64,000 nt of DNA from Micromonospora sp. WMMD980 (lineage in GTDB: Bacteria; Actinomycetota; Actinomycetes; Mycobacteriales; Micromonosporaceae): the NCBI RefSeq assembly GCF_029626035.1, contig NZ_JARUBE010000003.1, positions 1,612,001 through 1,676,000 on the forward strand, in the 5' to 3' direction. The notes under the pieces were generated by a model that worked only from the letters and a program-made list of their open reading frames with translations, was not told where the DNA came from and did not search any database. The position numbers and the translations under genes were made by a program. Below, in pieces: positions 23,895 through 33,027 of the stretch; positions within the stretch are counted from its first letter, which is position 1; every line of letters starts with the position of its first letter.

Positions 23895-26514
23895 CCTGCC
23901 GCACCACCTCGATGTCGTGCTCGCCGGAGCAGAGCAGCCAGGTGCCGGGGACGGTGACCACGTCGGCGGTGGCCTGGTTGGCGCTGGCCGTCCAGTCCTC
24001 GCCGTCGCCGCTGCGGTAGACGCCACGCTCGCCGCCGGCCAGCACCAGCCGGTCGCCGGCCGCGGACGGCGCGGTCGCGGCGATCGCGTCCACCGGGGAG
24101 AACCGGGTCCGGTCGCGCAGCGGCAGGCCGCAGTTGACCATCACCGGCCGCCACTGCGGCTGCCCGGTGAGGGTGTCCAGCCGGACCACCCCGCCGCTCT
24201 GCGTGGCGGCCAGCGCCAGCGGACCGCTGAACGCCAGGTCCCGGCAGGTGCCGCCGATCCAGCCGGCGGCCATCGACTGCCACTGCACGTCCGACTCGAA
24301 CAGCCGGGTCCGGTGGCAGCCCTGCCCGGGTTTCTTCGGGTCCGGCTCGCCCGCGCCGCACCACAGCAGCGTGGCCGGGCCGTCGTACTGCACGGCGAGG
24401 ACCCGGTTGTCCACGTTGGCCAAGCCGACGTGGGCGAACGTGCCGGGGCGGCCGGCCGCGGTGGACAGGTAGACACCGAAGCCGGCCTGCGCGGCGACCG
24501 CCACCCCGGGCGCGCCGCGCTCGGAGACGAACGATCGCACCGCGTAGAAGCCCCGGTCGGCGTCGGCCGGGTCGACCAGGATCTGCAACGGCACCGCACC
24601 GGGCAGCAGCGGCACCTCGTAGAGGCCGGCGTCGGTGGCCAGCAGCAGCGCGCCGGTGCCGTCCCGGTCGATCCAGGCCAGGTCCCGCACGCCGGCCGCC
24701 AGGTCGGTGAGCAGCGTCCAGCTCTCGCCCAGGTCGGTGCTGAGCCGCACCCGGGAGCCGCCGGCGTCGCGGGCGGTCACCACCGCCACCGAGCCTGCCC
24801 GGGGCACCACGCCGGGGCGCACCGGAGCGGGCGCCGGCGCGACCCGCACCACCGTCTCGCCGGCGAACCGGCCGGCCGGCTCCCAGCCCGCCCCGGCGTC
24901 GGTCGAGCGGAACAGCACCGGCCCGCGCCCCGCGTACCAGGTGTCCGGCTGGTACTGGTCCACGGCGAGGGTGCGGACCTGCGCGTCCGGCGCCTCGTCC
25001 ACCACGAAGCGCACCGACTCGACGTACCGCACGCCCGGCTCGGCGTGCTCCAGCATCCGGTAGACGTTGGAGGCGCGCAGCGGCTCGCCGAACGCCCAAC
25101 CGGTCGGGTTGAGCGGGGTGGGCAGCGGGCTCAGCGTCTGGTGCAGCCGGTCGTGGATGCGGCGGCGGACCGCGTCCACGTCCTCCTCGCGGCGCACCAC
25201 CACCCGGGCCCGCACCGAGACCGCCTTGTAGCGCGCCCAGCCGGCCCGCACCCCGGTGCCCAGCGCGCGCCGCCGCTCCAGGTCGGTCTCGACCCGGCGG
25301 CGCGCCTCCTCCACCTCGTGCTCGCGCAGCACCGCCACCGGCAGCCGTCCGCCGGGGCGGGCCGCCTCCGGCACGTACGGCACCAGCACCACCTCCACCT
25401 CGCCGGGGCGGGCGAAGCTGTAGACCGCGGCGCGGGTGAACGCGCGCGCCCGGGCCACCGCGCCGGAGCCGGTGGCGAGGATCTCGAAGTCCCGGGCGGT
25501 GACCGCGCGTTGCTGGGCGAAGAACTCGTACGGCCCGCGGGCCAGCACCGACTCCAGCGACTCCAGCTCCCGCCCACCGGTGGCCGGTAGCGGGTTGTCC
25601 ACCTTCAACCCGGGCAGCGGGTCGCGCAGGCTGGTCAGCACGCCGGCGGCCACGTTCCCGGCCGGCCCCCCGCCGCACCGGTACCACAACCGCACCTGCC
25701 GCCCGGCCGGCGGGACCGCCGCCACCGTGGTCGCCCCGGCCGCCCCCTCGACGGCCGGCGCGCTCCCCGGCCCGGTGTCCGGCCCGTCCGCGACCGGGCG
25801 CAGATCCAGCGCCGGGGCGAACGTGACCACCCCGGACGCCCGGTCCACCAGGTAGACCTTGGCCTGCGGGCCCAGGCCGGCGAAGCTGTCCACCGGCCGC
25901 CAGATCTCGTACGTGCGGCCCTCGTACTCGCGGGCGGCGGCGCCCAGCTCCACCGAACCGGCCGGCACCTCCACCCCGAGCAGCAGGTCCAGCGCCTCGG
26001 TGGTGCGGGTCAACGGCGCGCGGGCCGCCCGGAACGTCTGCCCGGGCTGGCCGGTGCCGGCGCCCAGCAGCTCCGCCTCGACCGGCTCGCAGTGGTGCAC
26101 CCGTACCGTCACCTCGGTCTCGCCGGCGGGCAGCACCACCGGCTCGGTGGTCACGAAGACGACCGGCCGGGGGTCGGCGCCGCGAGCCGCGGCGACCCGG
26201 GTTCCGGCCGGCACCCGCACCGCGCCGCGGTCCGCGCCGGCGCGGGTCAGGCGCACGTCCGCCCAGGCCGCCGCCGGTGGGTGCCGGACCGCGCCGAGCA
26301 GGTTCAGGAACGCCACGTACGCCTTCTCCGGCAACTGGTTCAGCCGGTAGATCATCACCTCGGTCAGGTAGGCGAACGCCTCGACCAGCGCCATCCCCGG
26401 ATCGTGCGCGGACAGGTCAGTCCAGTCCGGGCAGGAGCGGCGGATGCGGTCCCGCGCCTCGGTCACCAGGTCGAGGAAGGCGCGGTCGTCCAGGTGCGGC
26501 ACCGGCAACGTCAT
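23875..26514 (-). CDS. Giant baseplate-J-type protein with C-terminal propeller-like region
   Basis: The 879-residue protein begins with VTEARDRIRRSCPDWTDLSAHDPGMALVEAFAYLTEVMIYRLNQ (shown here in family terms, a baseplate assembly J/gp47-like opening) and keeps a baseplate-J core to about residue 480. From about residue 490 it has repeated sialidase/BNR-like segments such as FRSTDAGAGWEPAG, LSTDLGESWTLLT and YRSGDGEDWTAS, suggesting a beta-propeller. In injection systems gp6/Afp11-type proteins form the baseplate wedge. The ATG at 26514 overlaps the gp25 stop. The long propeller addition is unusual and might face outward. Confidence 0.78.
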   Translation of the reverse strand: MTLPVPHLDDRAFLDLVTEARDRIRRSCPDWTDLSAHDPGMALVEAFAYLTEVMIYRLNQLPEKAYVAFLNLLGAVRHPPAAAWADVRLTRAGADRGAVRVPAGTRVAAARGADPRPVVFVTTEPVVLPAGETEVTVRVHHCEPVEAELLGAGTGQPGQTFRAARAPLTRTTEALDLLLGVEVPAGSVELGAAAREYEGRTYEIWRPVDSFAGLGPQAKVYLVDRASGVVTFAPALDLRPVADGPDTGPGSAPAVEGAAGATTVAAVPPAGRQVRLWYRCGGGPAGNVAAGVLTSLRDPLPGLKVDNPLPATGGRELESLESVLARGPYEFFAQQRAVTARDFEILATGSGAVARARAFTRAAVYSFARPGEVEVVLVPYVPEAARPGGRLPVAVLREHEVEEARRRVETDLERRRALGTGVRAGWARYKAVSVRARVVVRREEDVDAVRRRIHDRLHQTLSPLPTPLNPTGWAFGEPLRASNVYRMLEHAEPGVRYVESVRFVVDEAPDAQVRTLAVDQYQPDTWYAGRGPVLFRSTDAGAGWEPAGRFAGETVVRVAPAPAPVRPGVVPRAGSVAVVTARDAGGSRVRLSTDLGESWTLLTDLAAGVRDLAWIDRDGTGALLLATDAGLYEVPLLPGAVPLQILVDPADADRGFYAVRSFVSERGAPGVAVAAQAGFGVYLSTAAGRPGTFAHVGLANVDNRVLAVQYDGPATLLWCGAGEPDPKKPGQGCHRTRLFESDVQWQSMAAGWIGGTCRDLAFSGPLALAATQSGGVVRLDTLTGQPQWRPVMVNCGLPLRDRTRFSPVDAIAATAPSAAGDRLVLAGGERGVYRSGDGEDWTASANQATADVVTVPGTWLLCSGEHDIEVVRQDAPNGD

Positions 26515-26960
26515 GGCGTGACCTCCTCGCCCGGCCGGTCGCCGGGGTCGTCGTCGGGCGGCAGCAGGTCGACGGAGAACACCAACTGGCCAGGGGAGAG
26601 GCTGGCCCGCACCCGGTAGTCCAGCCGGATCACCAGCCGCCACGGGTCGTCCGGGTCCGCCCCGGCGTCCACGTCGAGCACCTCGATCCGCGGCTCCCAG
26701 CGCCGGATCGCCTGCCGCACGTAGTGGATCGCCAGCCCGGCGGTGGTGTCGTCGTTCGGCGCGAAGACCAGCCGGTGCAGTCGGGAGCCGTAGCCGGGAC
26801 GCATCAGCCGCTCGCCCGGGGTGGTGGAGAGCAGCAGGTACAGCGCCTGGCGTACCGTCTCGTCGCCCTCGGTCATGGCCAGGCCGCCGGCGGCGGTCAG
26901 CGCGAGCCCACCGGCGCGACCGGCGTCGAAGCCGGCGCCGACGAAGCGGAAGGCCCTCAC
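26511..26960 (-). CDS. gp25-like baseplate wedge protein
   Basis: The 149-residue protein has the gp25/lysozyme-like family pattern ETVRQALYLLLSTTPGERLM and PGYGSRLHRLVFAPND, then AIRRWEPRIEVLDV. It is a small structural wedge that starts sheath assembly at the baseplate in phages and contractile systems. The GTG at 26960 overlaps the PAAR-like stop as GTGA and its stop overlaps the baseplate-J start. Confidence 0.85.
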   Translation of the reverse strand: MRAFRFVGAGFDAGRAGGLALTAAGGLAMTEGDETVRQALYLLLSTTPGERLMRPGYGSRLHRLVFAPNDDTTAGLAIHYVRQAIRRWEPRIEVLDVDAGADPDDPWRLVIRLDYRVRASLSPGQLVFSVDLLPPDDDPGDRPGEEVTP

Positions 26961-27295
26961 CGGTCCGCCCCCAGGAACATCTGCCGTGGGTCGCGGACCT
27001 GGTGGTGCACGGTCCCCGGCGGGGTGCCGTCGGTCAGACCGTCCAGGTGCGACAGCACCACCGGTTGCCGGTCCACCCGCAACCAGGCGCTGCAGCCCAC
27101 GGTCACGGTCATCGTGTGCAGGCAGGGTTTGATCGTCGGGCCGTAGTTCGGGCAGGCGGTGATGTCGCGTCCCTCCGGGTCGGGCCGCACCAGCACCGGC
27201 ACCCCCCGTACGGTGACCCACCGCTGCGACGGACGGTTCGCCACCCGCCCGTCGTGGCCGCAGGTGATCAACGAGTCGCGGTGGATCCAGCGCAT
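26957..27295 (-). CDS. PAAR-like spike-tip protein
   Basis: The 112-residue Cys-containing protein has LITCGHDGRV, ITACPNYGPTIKPCLHT and LDGLTDGTPPGTV, a pattern seen in PAAR-like proteins encoded between VgrG and gp25 in extracellular injection loci. Conserved Cys and His could hold a metal at the spike tip. It starts at ATG 27295, sharing one base with the VgrG stop. The identification combines sequence pattern and position. Confidence 0.7.
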   Translation of the reverse strand: MRWIHRDSLITCGHDGRVANRPSQRWVTVRGVPVLVRPDPEGRDITACPNYGPTIKPCLHTMTVTVGCSAWLRVDRQPVVLSHLDGLTDGTPPGTVHHQVRDPRQMFLGADR

Positions 27296-28866
27296 CAGCC
27301 ACCTCCGGAGGAACGGGCGAGGGTACGGGCCTGGGCGGCGGCGGTCTCGGCGTCCTCGGCCGCCGGGGCGTGCAGGAAGTCGACGGTCTTCGCGCGCACC
27401 ACCATGGCCCGCCCCGGCGCGGAGAGCACCAGGTCGCCGGCGGCGTGCACGGTGGTCAGCTCGGGGCGCAGCTCGACGAAGCTGCCCACGTCGGTGGCCA
27501 GTCGCAGCGTGCGCCCGTCGTCGTCGATGACGATCGACTGGCCGGTGCCGGTGCGCATCGACCACCGCCGGGACCGGCCGGAGACGATCCCCGCGTCGTA
27601 CGGCTCCACCGCGCCGAACAGCGAGCCGAGCACCACGCCCGACGCCGGTTCGCCGCCGGGCAGCGCCACCAGCACGGTGTCGTCCGGGTCGGGCAGCGCG
27701 ACGATCCCCTTGCCCCGGCCGGCCCCCGGGCAGACCACGGCGAGCCAGCCGGCGTCCAGGTCCCCGTATGCGGGCAGCGTCACCCGGGCCCGGCCCAGCC
27801 CGTCGGGGTCGTCGATGTCGGTGACCGTGCCGAGCGTGACCGTCGCGGCCGGGGGCACGGCCACCGGGGGCGGCTCGGGCGGGGCGGTGGAGAACCGGGT
27901 CAGGTGGCCGTCGGCGTCCACCGTGTGCACCACCTCGGTGAGCACGTACACACCGGCCACCGGCTCCGGGACGCCGGCCAGCGTGATCCGCCGGCCCGGC
28001 CGCAACGCCGGATCCCCCTCGGCGGTGCCCTCGGCGGTGACCAGCGCGGCGACCCGCGCGTCCAGCCCGGCCTGGGCCAGCGCGGCCAGCTCGTCGTCGC
28101 TGCGCGCCGGCTGGTCCACCGCGGTGCGCACCCCGTCCGCGCCGACGTCGCCCGGCTCCGGGCGCAGCGGGATCCGCCGCCCGCTGCGTGCCTCGCCGGC
28201 CCGCTGGCCGAGCGGCTCGGCGCGTTGCGGGTGCCAGCCCAACGCGGCGCACTCCGCGCCGGCCCGGTCCAGGTTCTCGGTGATCCGTAGCGCGTGCACG
28301 GTCTCGCCGAGGGTCAGCGGCACCGGCTCGCCGTGCCCGTCGAGGGTGAGCAGCCGCAGCCGGTCGCCGTCCACACTCAGGTGCAGACCGGCCCGGCCGG
28401 CCACCTCGCGGAGCAGCTCCAGGTCGGTGTGCCGGTGCTGGAGCAGCCGGTCCAGGCGTGGCCCGTCGGTCTCGGCGGCCACGCTCAGGCCCAGCCCGGC
28501 GCACAGCTCGCCGGCCAGCTCGGCGGCCGTCACCGACTCGAACACCCGCAGCTCCTGCCGCTTGCGCAGCCGGTGCAGCGGGTCGTACGCCCGGATCCGC
28601 AGCAGCGCCGCGCCGTCACCGGCGTACGCCACCTCCACGGCGGTCACCTCGCCGGCGAACAGGGCCTCCGGGTGGCCGTCCAGGCGCACGTCGAGGTCGG
28701 CGCCGGGGCGTACCGGCGGGTCGAGGGCGCCCGCGCCGGGCGCGGTGGCGAGGGCCAGCTCGCACTGCGTCGGCAGGTCCAGCCGGGCGGCGACCCGGAT
28801 CCCGCGCAGCCGGGTCGGGTCGGCCAGCGACCGGCCGTCCAGGGTCACCGTCGCGGCCCGGGTCAT
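27295..28866 (-). CDS. VgrG-type central spike protein
   Basis: The 523-residue protein has the gpD-like N-terminal half (LRIRAYDPLHRLRKRQ, LLQHRHTDLELLREVAGRAG) and the gp5-like OB fold (GTVTDIDDPDGLGRARVTLP, WLAVVCPGAGRGKGIVALP), then a repeat-rich beta-helix-type end. This matches the VgrG/Afp8 spike that pierces the target membrane. Its ATG at 28866 overlaps the stop of a 37-codon mini-ORF as ATGA. No effector domain is seen at the C-terminus. Confidence 0.87.
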   Translation of the reverse strand: MTRAATVTLDGRSLADPTRLRGIRVAARLDLPTQCELALATAPGAGALDPPVRPGADLDVRLDGHPEALFAGEVTAVEVAYAGDGAALLRIRAYDPLHRLRKRQELRVFESVTAAELAGELCAGLGLSVAAETDGPRLDRLLQHRHTDLELLREVAGRAGLHLSVDGDRLRLLTLDGHGEPVPLTLGETVHALRITENLDRAGAECAALGWHPQRAEPLGQRAGEARSGRRIPLRPEPGDVGADGVRTAVDQPARSDDELAALAQAGLDARVAALVTAEGTAEGDPALRPGRRITLAGVPEPVAGVYVLTEVVHTVDADGHLTRFSTAPPEPPPVAVPPAATVTLGTVTDIDDPDGLGRARVTLPAYGDLDAGWLAVVCPGAGRGKGIVALPDPDDTVLVALPGGEPASGVVLGSLFGAVEPYDAGIVSGRSRRWSMRTGTGQSIVIDDDGRTLRLATDVGSFVELRPELTTVHAAGDLVLSAPGRAMVVRAKTVDFLHAPAAEDAETAAAQARTLARSSGGG

Positions 28867-28976
28867 CGCCCGCCCCCGGGGGCGGCGCTCTGTCGTGCGG
28901 TCGGTGCGTGTGCGGTCAGCGCGTGCGCGGTCAGCGCGTGCGCGGTCGTCGTGCGGCGGGCGTCGGGGCGGTTCAC
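28863..28976 (-). CDS. Mini-ORF linking tube-associated gene to VgrG
   Basis: A 37-codon frame starts at GTG 28976, overlapping the upstream stop as GTGA, and ends in the ATGA that starts VgrG. It contains a TAHAL repeat coded by three 15-bp units (28897-28941). Its placement keeps stop-start coupling across what would otherwise be a 106-base gap. The peptide may have no function of its own. Confidence 0.45.
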   Translation of the reverse strand: MNRPDARRTTTAHALTAHALTAHAPTARQSAAPGGGR

Positions 28977-29734
28977 GGCGTGCCTCCCGTCGTGGTGGCG
29001 GCCTCGGGTGGTGGCGCGGCGCCGCCGATCGCCGGCACCGCCAGCGCGGTGCCGGCCGGCACCGCCAGCGGGTCGGTGATCCGGTTGTGCTCGGCGAGCA
29101 GCCGCCAGCGCAGCGGCGACCCCAGTGCGTCGTGCGCGAGCAGGTCGAAGCGGACCCCGGACCAGCCCGGCTCGGTCGCGCCATCGGCGGCGGCGACCAC
29201 CGCCGAGCCGGGCGCCACGGTCGGCGTGCTCGCCGCGGCCAGTTCCTCCTCGAAGCCGGCCTGGGCCGCGTCGGCGGTCTCCGCCACCCGGACCAGCCGC
29301 AACCGCAGCCAGGAACGGCGCGGCGTGCCGGTGATCGTGAACGCGTCGAACCGTTCCGCGATCGCCGCGATCACGCCCGGCACGTTCCAGGTCTTGCCCC
29401 AGACCAGCCGGACCAGCGGCGGGCGGGGCCAGCCGTGCTCGACAGTCGAGTTCTCGGCGAGCATCCACAGCGGCCGGGTCAGCGCCCGGACGTCCTCGGG
29501 GCGGGCCGGCGACTCCACGAAGTCGACGTCGAAGAGCAGGTCCAGCACCAGTTCGGTGCGCCCGCCCCCGGTGAAGACCAGCGGGTCGTCGGCCAGGCCG
29601 GCGCCGGTCAACGGCCCGTCCGGGCCGCCGCGGGGCCGGACCCCGGCCAGCCGGGTGACCTGCACGGTCTCCGGGTTGAGCAGGCAGTCGACCCGGGTGC
29701 CGGACTCGTCCACGAGGAAGGCGACGCGTTCCAT
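28973..29734 (-). CDS. Injection-system tube-associated protein (CIS tube / LysM-type, Afp7-like)
   Basis: The 253-residue protein has the CIS-tube N-terminal pattern: DCLLNPETVQVTR, then GRTELVLDLLFDV and RPLWMLAENS followed by PPLVRLVWG. Its C-terminal part (EHNRITDPLAVPAGTALAVP) is a LysM-like motif. Such proteins join the inner tube to the spike hub. The ATG at 29734 shares a base with the upstream stop (TGATG). Confidence 0.82.
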   Translation of the reverse strand: MERVAFLVDESGTRVDCLLNPETVQVTRLAGVRPRGGPDGPLTGAGLADDPLVFTGGGRTELVLDLLFDVDFVESPARPEDVRALTRPLWMLAENSTVEHGWPRPPLVRLVWGKTWNVPGVIAAIAERFDAFTITGTPRRSWLRLRLVRVAETADAAQAGFEEELAAASTPTVAPGSAVVAAADGATEPGWSGVRFDLLAHDALGSPLRWRLLAEHNRITDPLAVPAGTALAVPAIGGAAPPPEAATTTGGTP

Positions 29735-31308
29735 CAGCCACCCGCCTGTTCCCGGTCCAGCACCGTGTCGCGCCATCCGGCGGCCCACACCGTCGACGGT
29801 CGGGGCGTCGGCTCGTCCGGCAGGGCCGGCCACCGGTCCCGGCGTACCGCGCCGGCCCCCGTCGGCCGGTGCGCGCCGGTCTCGTCCGGCAGGGCCGGCC
29901 ACGGCTGGTGAAAGCCCCGACGGTCCCGGTCGTCCACAGTGGCCGTCGTCGGACGACCCCATGGCCGCTGCCACGCCGGCGCCGGCGCCGGCGTGGCAGC
30001 GCGCGCTCGGCCGGGGCCGGCGGTCCCGTGCGCGCCGTCGGCCACCATGGACCCGCGCCGGGCGGGCGCGAAGGAGAACGGGCGTACGCGGTCCCGCTCC
30101 GGCCGGCCGTCGGCTCCGGTGCCCGTCGGTCCGACCGTGGTGTCGGACCGGCCGTCGTGGCGGGGATGAACGTCGGGTGTGCCCGACCGATCACGGTCCC
30201 GGTCGAGCGGTGCCGGGCGGCGGGCCGGCCGCCCGGGCCGGGTGGTGTCGGCCGTGTCGATCGATCCGGCCCCGCCGGCCGACCCGGTCGCGCTCACGGG
30301 CCCGGTCGTGCTCACGGACCGGGTCGCACGGGCCCGGCCCGTGGCAGCGCGCGATCCTGCGGTGCCCGGTCCTGCGGTGCCGCTCGGTGCGGTGATGTCG
30401 CCGGGCCCCGATGCGCTGCCCGATCGCGACGTGCTGCCGGGTCCCCAGGTGTCGCCTGGGCTTGGCGTGCCGGCCGGTCTCGATGTGCTGCCTGGTCCGG
30501 TGCCGCCGCCCGGTCCTGTGGTGCCGCCTGCTGCTGTGATGCCGCCTGTTGCTGTGGTGCCGCCTGTTGCTGTGGTGCCGCCCGGCCTGGTGGTGCCGCC
30601 CCGCCTCGGCATGCGGCGGCGGGTCGCGGGGTCGCGCCCGGATGCCGCCGCGTCCGGAGCGGCGGCATCCGATCCGCCCCCCGCCGTGGTCCCGGACCAC
30701 GCCGCCCTGAGCGCCCGACGCGCAGGGCCAGCCCACGCCCACGGCGGGTCTCGCCTCGCCGGCCCGGTCGACGTGCCGTCGAGCCACGCCGCCACGTCGT
30801 CCACCTCGCCGCGATCCGTCGGCGTCGCGGCCGTCGCGCCGGCGTCCCACCCCCCGTCCGGAGGAACCACACCACTCGACGGGAAACCTGTTCCATCCAT
30901 CGGGTGGAGCTGAAGATCTTGGTGAGAATCCGCCCCCAGGGGGGTCATGTCGTACCAAGATCTCGGGCCGCGCGCGCCCCCGAACGGCCAGCGCCACCAC
31001 CGCCACCCCGCCCCACCCCGTCCCGCACCGGTTCCCGTGGACCGTCCGGTGATCGAGGGTTTCGCGTCGGTCCCGGGGTCGGACCGGACGTCGACTCCGT
31101 GATCGACGCCGGCGGGGAGGTCGTGCAGGAGGCCGGGGGCGTGCGCGGCGACCAGGCGGAGCCAGTGCTCGGGCGGCTCGCCCGGCCGGCGTGGCGGCCC
31201 GGCCGGTGGAGCCGGGTGGAGAGGCGGGGCCGGCCGGTCGGAGAGGCGGTCGGCGGTGGCCCGCAGGGCGCGGGCCAGCCGGTCACGCGGTCGCCGGGGC
31301 GGCCGCAC
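29734..31308 (-). CDS. Low-complexity protein of the injection-system operon
   Basis: The 524-residue protein starts at GTG 31308 inside the tube gene. Residues 1-80 look ordered (EHWLRLVAAHAPGLLHDLPAG). A long Gly/Thr/Pro/Ser-rich stretch follows (about 215-350), and the end has two WPALPDE copies (from QPWPALPDETG and DRWPALPDEP). No catalytic domain is recognised. It lies between the tube and the tube-associated genes, where other systems carry structural or tape-measure-like proteins. A disordered linker or cargo-related role is possible but unproven. Confidence 0.6.
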   Translation of the reverse strand: MRPPRRPRDRLARALRATADRLSDRPAPPLHPAPPAGPPRRPGEPPEHWLRLVAAHAPGLLHDLPAGVDHGVDVRSDPGTDAKPSITGRSTGTGAGRGGAGWRWWRWPFGGARGPRSWYDMTPLGADSHQDLQLHPMDGTGFPSSGVVPPDGGWDAGATAATPTDRGEVDDVAAWLDGTSTGPARRDPPWAWAGPARRALRAAWSGTTAGGGSDAAAPDAAASGRDPATRRRMPRRGGTTRPGGTTATGGTTATGGITAAGGTTGPGGGTGPGSTSRPAGTPSPGDTWGPGSTSRSGSASGPGDITAPSGTAGPGTAGSRAATGRARATRSVSTTGPVSATGSAGGAGSIDTADTTRPGRPARRPAPLDRDRDRSGTPDVHPRHDGRSDTTVGPTGTGADGRPERDRVRPFSFAPARRGSMVADGAHGTAGPGRARAATPAPAPAWQRPWGRPTTATVDDRDRRGFHQPWPALPDETGAHRPTGAGAVRRDRWPALPDEPTPRPSTVWAAGWRDTVLDREQAGG

Positions 31309-31765
31309 TGCCGGACTCCAGCTCCAGTCCCTCGTACGCCAGGGTCAGCGCCTCGATCGCGATCTCCTGGGAGAGGGTGTTCAGGTGGGCGCCCCGCCAC
31401 CGCGTCGGCCACGCGTTGATCATGTTCCAGCGCAGCACCTCGGCGGTGCCGGCGGGGTCGAGCAGCACCACCGACACGTTGCGTCGGTTGACCGTGCCCT
31501 TCGCCGCCGCGTTCACCCAGTCCCACAGCTCGCGGGCGTTGGTCAGGCCGAAGTGCAGCGTCACCGGCGCGTACTCGACCTGCCCGGGCACGGCCCGGAT
31601 GCGCTCGTTGCCGGCCTCCCGGTAGGCGAGCGACGGTATCGCCACCTCGAAGCCGCTGACCTCGGTGAAGTGTCCGTTGGTGACGCCGTTGATGAGCAGC
31701 TTGAAGTGGTACGCCCGGTACGGGTCGACGGGCGCGCCCGGCTGCGGGGTGGCCGTGGTCGGCAT
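31283..31765 (-). CDS. Inner tube protein (gp19/Hcp-like)
   Basis: The 160-residue protein fits the T4-gp19-like tail-tube family of contractile systems: YHFKLLINGVTNGHFTEVSG at the start, then AGNERIRAVPGQVEYAPVTL and a C-terminal strand NTLSQEIAIEALTLAYEGL. Hexamers stack to form the tube driven out by sheath contraction. It begins one base after the sheath stop with GGAGG just upstream. Only one tube gene is present. Confidence 0.9.
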   Translation of the reverse strand: MPTTATPQPGAPVDPYRAYHFKLLINGVTNGHFTEVSGFEVAIPSLAYREAGNERIRAVPGQVEYAPVTLHFGLTNARELWDWVNAAAKGTVNRRNVSVVLLDPAGTAEVLRWNMINAWPTRWRGAHLNTLSQEIAIEALTLAYEGLELESGSAAAPATA

Positions 31766-31766
31766 G

Positions 31767-33011
31767 TCAGCCTCCGATCGTCTCGGTCTCGGTGCCGCCG
31801 GCCCACTGGCTCAGCTTGAACACCACGAACTCCGCGGGCTTGACCACCGCGATGCCGATGTGCGCGACCACCATTCCGGCGTCGCGGACGTCGGCCGGGT
31901 TGGTCTCCTCGTCGCACTTGACGAAGAACGCCTCCTCCGGCGTGCGGCCGAGCAGCGCGCCGTCGCGCCACACCCGGGTCAGGAACGCGCCGATGTCGCG
32001 CCGGATCGAGCGCCACAGCGTGAAGTCGTTCGGCTCGAACACCATCCAGCGGGTGCCGTTGGCGATCGCCTGCTCGATGGAGATGGAGAGCCGCCGCACG
32101 TTCAGGTAACGCCACTCGCTGGCCTCGGCGGCGAGCGTACGGGCGCCCCAGAGCCGGATGCCCTCGCCGGCGAAGAACCGGATCACGTTGACGCCCTTGG
32201 GGTTCAGCACGTCGTGCTCCGGCCGGGTGACCCGGTACGCCAGGTCGACCGCGCCGCGTACCGGCTCGTTCGCCGGCGCCTTGTGCACGCCGCGCAGCGC
32301 GTCGGTGCGGGCCCAGATGCCGGCCACGTGCCCGCTCGGCGGGGTGAGCACGAGGTCTCCGCCGAGCGGGTCGCGGACCCGGATCCAGGGGAAGTAGAAG
32401 GCGGCGAAGTCGGACTGCCGGGGCCGGTCGCCGCCGCTGCCGGGCGCGTCGTCGTCACCGTCCTTCGGCGTACCCTCGGCGGGCTTGCCGGCCGACGGCT
32501 CGGCCGGCTTGGCGGGTTTGCCGGGCGTGGCGACCCGGGTGAGCCGGGAGACGTCGGCCACCTCGGGCGGCGGGTCGCAGATCGCCACCATGGTGCGCAG
32601 CCGCTCGGCCATGCTGATCAGGGCCTCGTGCGAGACCGGATCGTGGTAGCCGGGCGCGGCCAGGATGGAGATCTCGTCGATCGCCTCCAGCACCTGCAGG
32701 CCGCCGCGCCGCCCGCCGACGCCGGTGAGCTGGCCGCCCTCGCCGACGTTGACCACCCAGCAGCGGGTGCCGCCGTTGTCCAGGAAGCCGAACACGGCCC
32801 GGGCCAGCGGGGTGCTCTCCAGGTGCTCGCCGTCGGCGTAGAGGCGCAGGAACTCGGTCCAGCTGTTGACCGCCATCGGCCGGTCGACGTACGCGGCGCG
32901 GTTCGGCGCCACCCCGACGAAGGCGGCGGTGCTGGTGCCGACCGGCCCGATCGGACGGGCCCCGGAGGGCACCTCCTCGACGTAGATGCCGGGGGAGAAG
33001 TAGGTGGGCAT
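31767..33011 (-). CDS. Contractile tail sheath protein
   Basis: The 414-residue protein has the sheath start PTYFSPGIYVEEVPSG and the conserved C-terminal part with RRLSISIEQAIANGTRWMV and FVVFKLSQWAGG. A Pro/Gly/Lys-rich insert lies at about residues 163-195. The sheath surrounds the tube and contracts to fire it. GGAGG precedes the ATG at 33011. A single sheath gene is present, as in compact systems; many eCIS loci carry two or three. Confidence 0.93.
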   Translation of the reverse strand: MPTYFSPGIYVEEVPSGARPIGPVGTSTAAFVGVAPNRAAYVDRPMAVNSWTEFLRLYADGEHLESTPLARAVFGFLDNGGTRCWVVNVGEGGQLTGVGGRRGGLQVLEAIDEISILAAPGYHDPVSHEALISMAERLRTMVAICDPPPEVADVSRLTRVATPGKPAKPAEPSAGKPAEGTPKDGDDDAPGSGGDRPRQSDFAAFYFPWIRVRDPLGGDLVLTPPSGHVAGIWARTDALRGVHKAPANEPVRGAVDLAYRVTRPEHDVLNPKGVNVIRFFAGEGIRLWGARTLAAEASEWRYLNVRRLSISIEQAIANGTRWMVFEPNDFTLWRSIRRDIGAFLTRVWRDGALLGRTPEEAFFVKCDEETNPADVRDAGMVVAHIGIAVVKPAEFVVFKLSQWAGGTETETIGG

Positions 33012-33027
33012 CGATCCTCCTGGTAGG

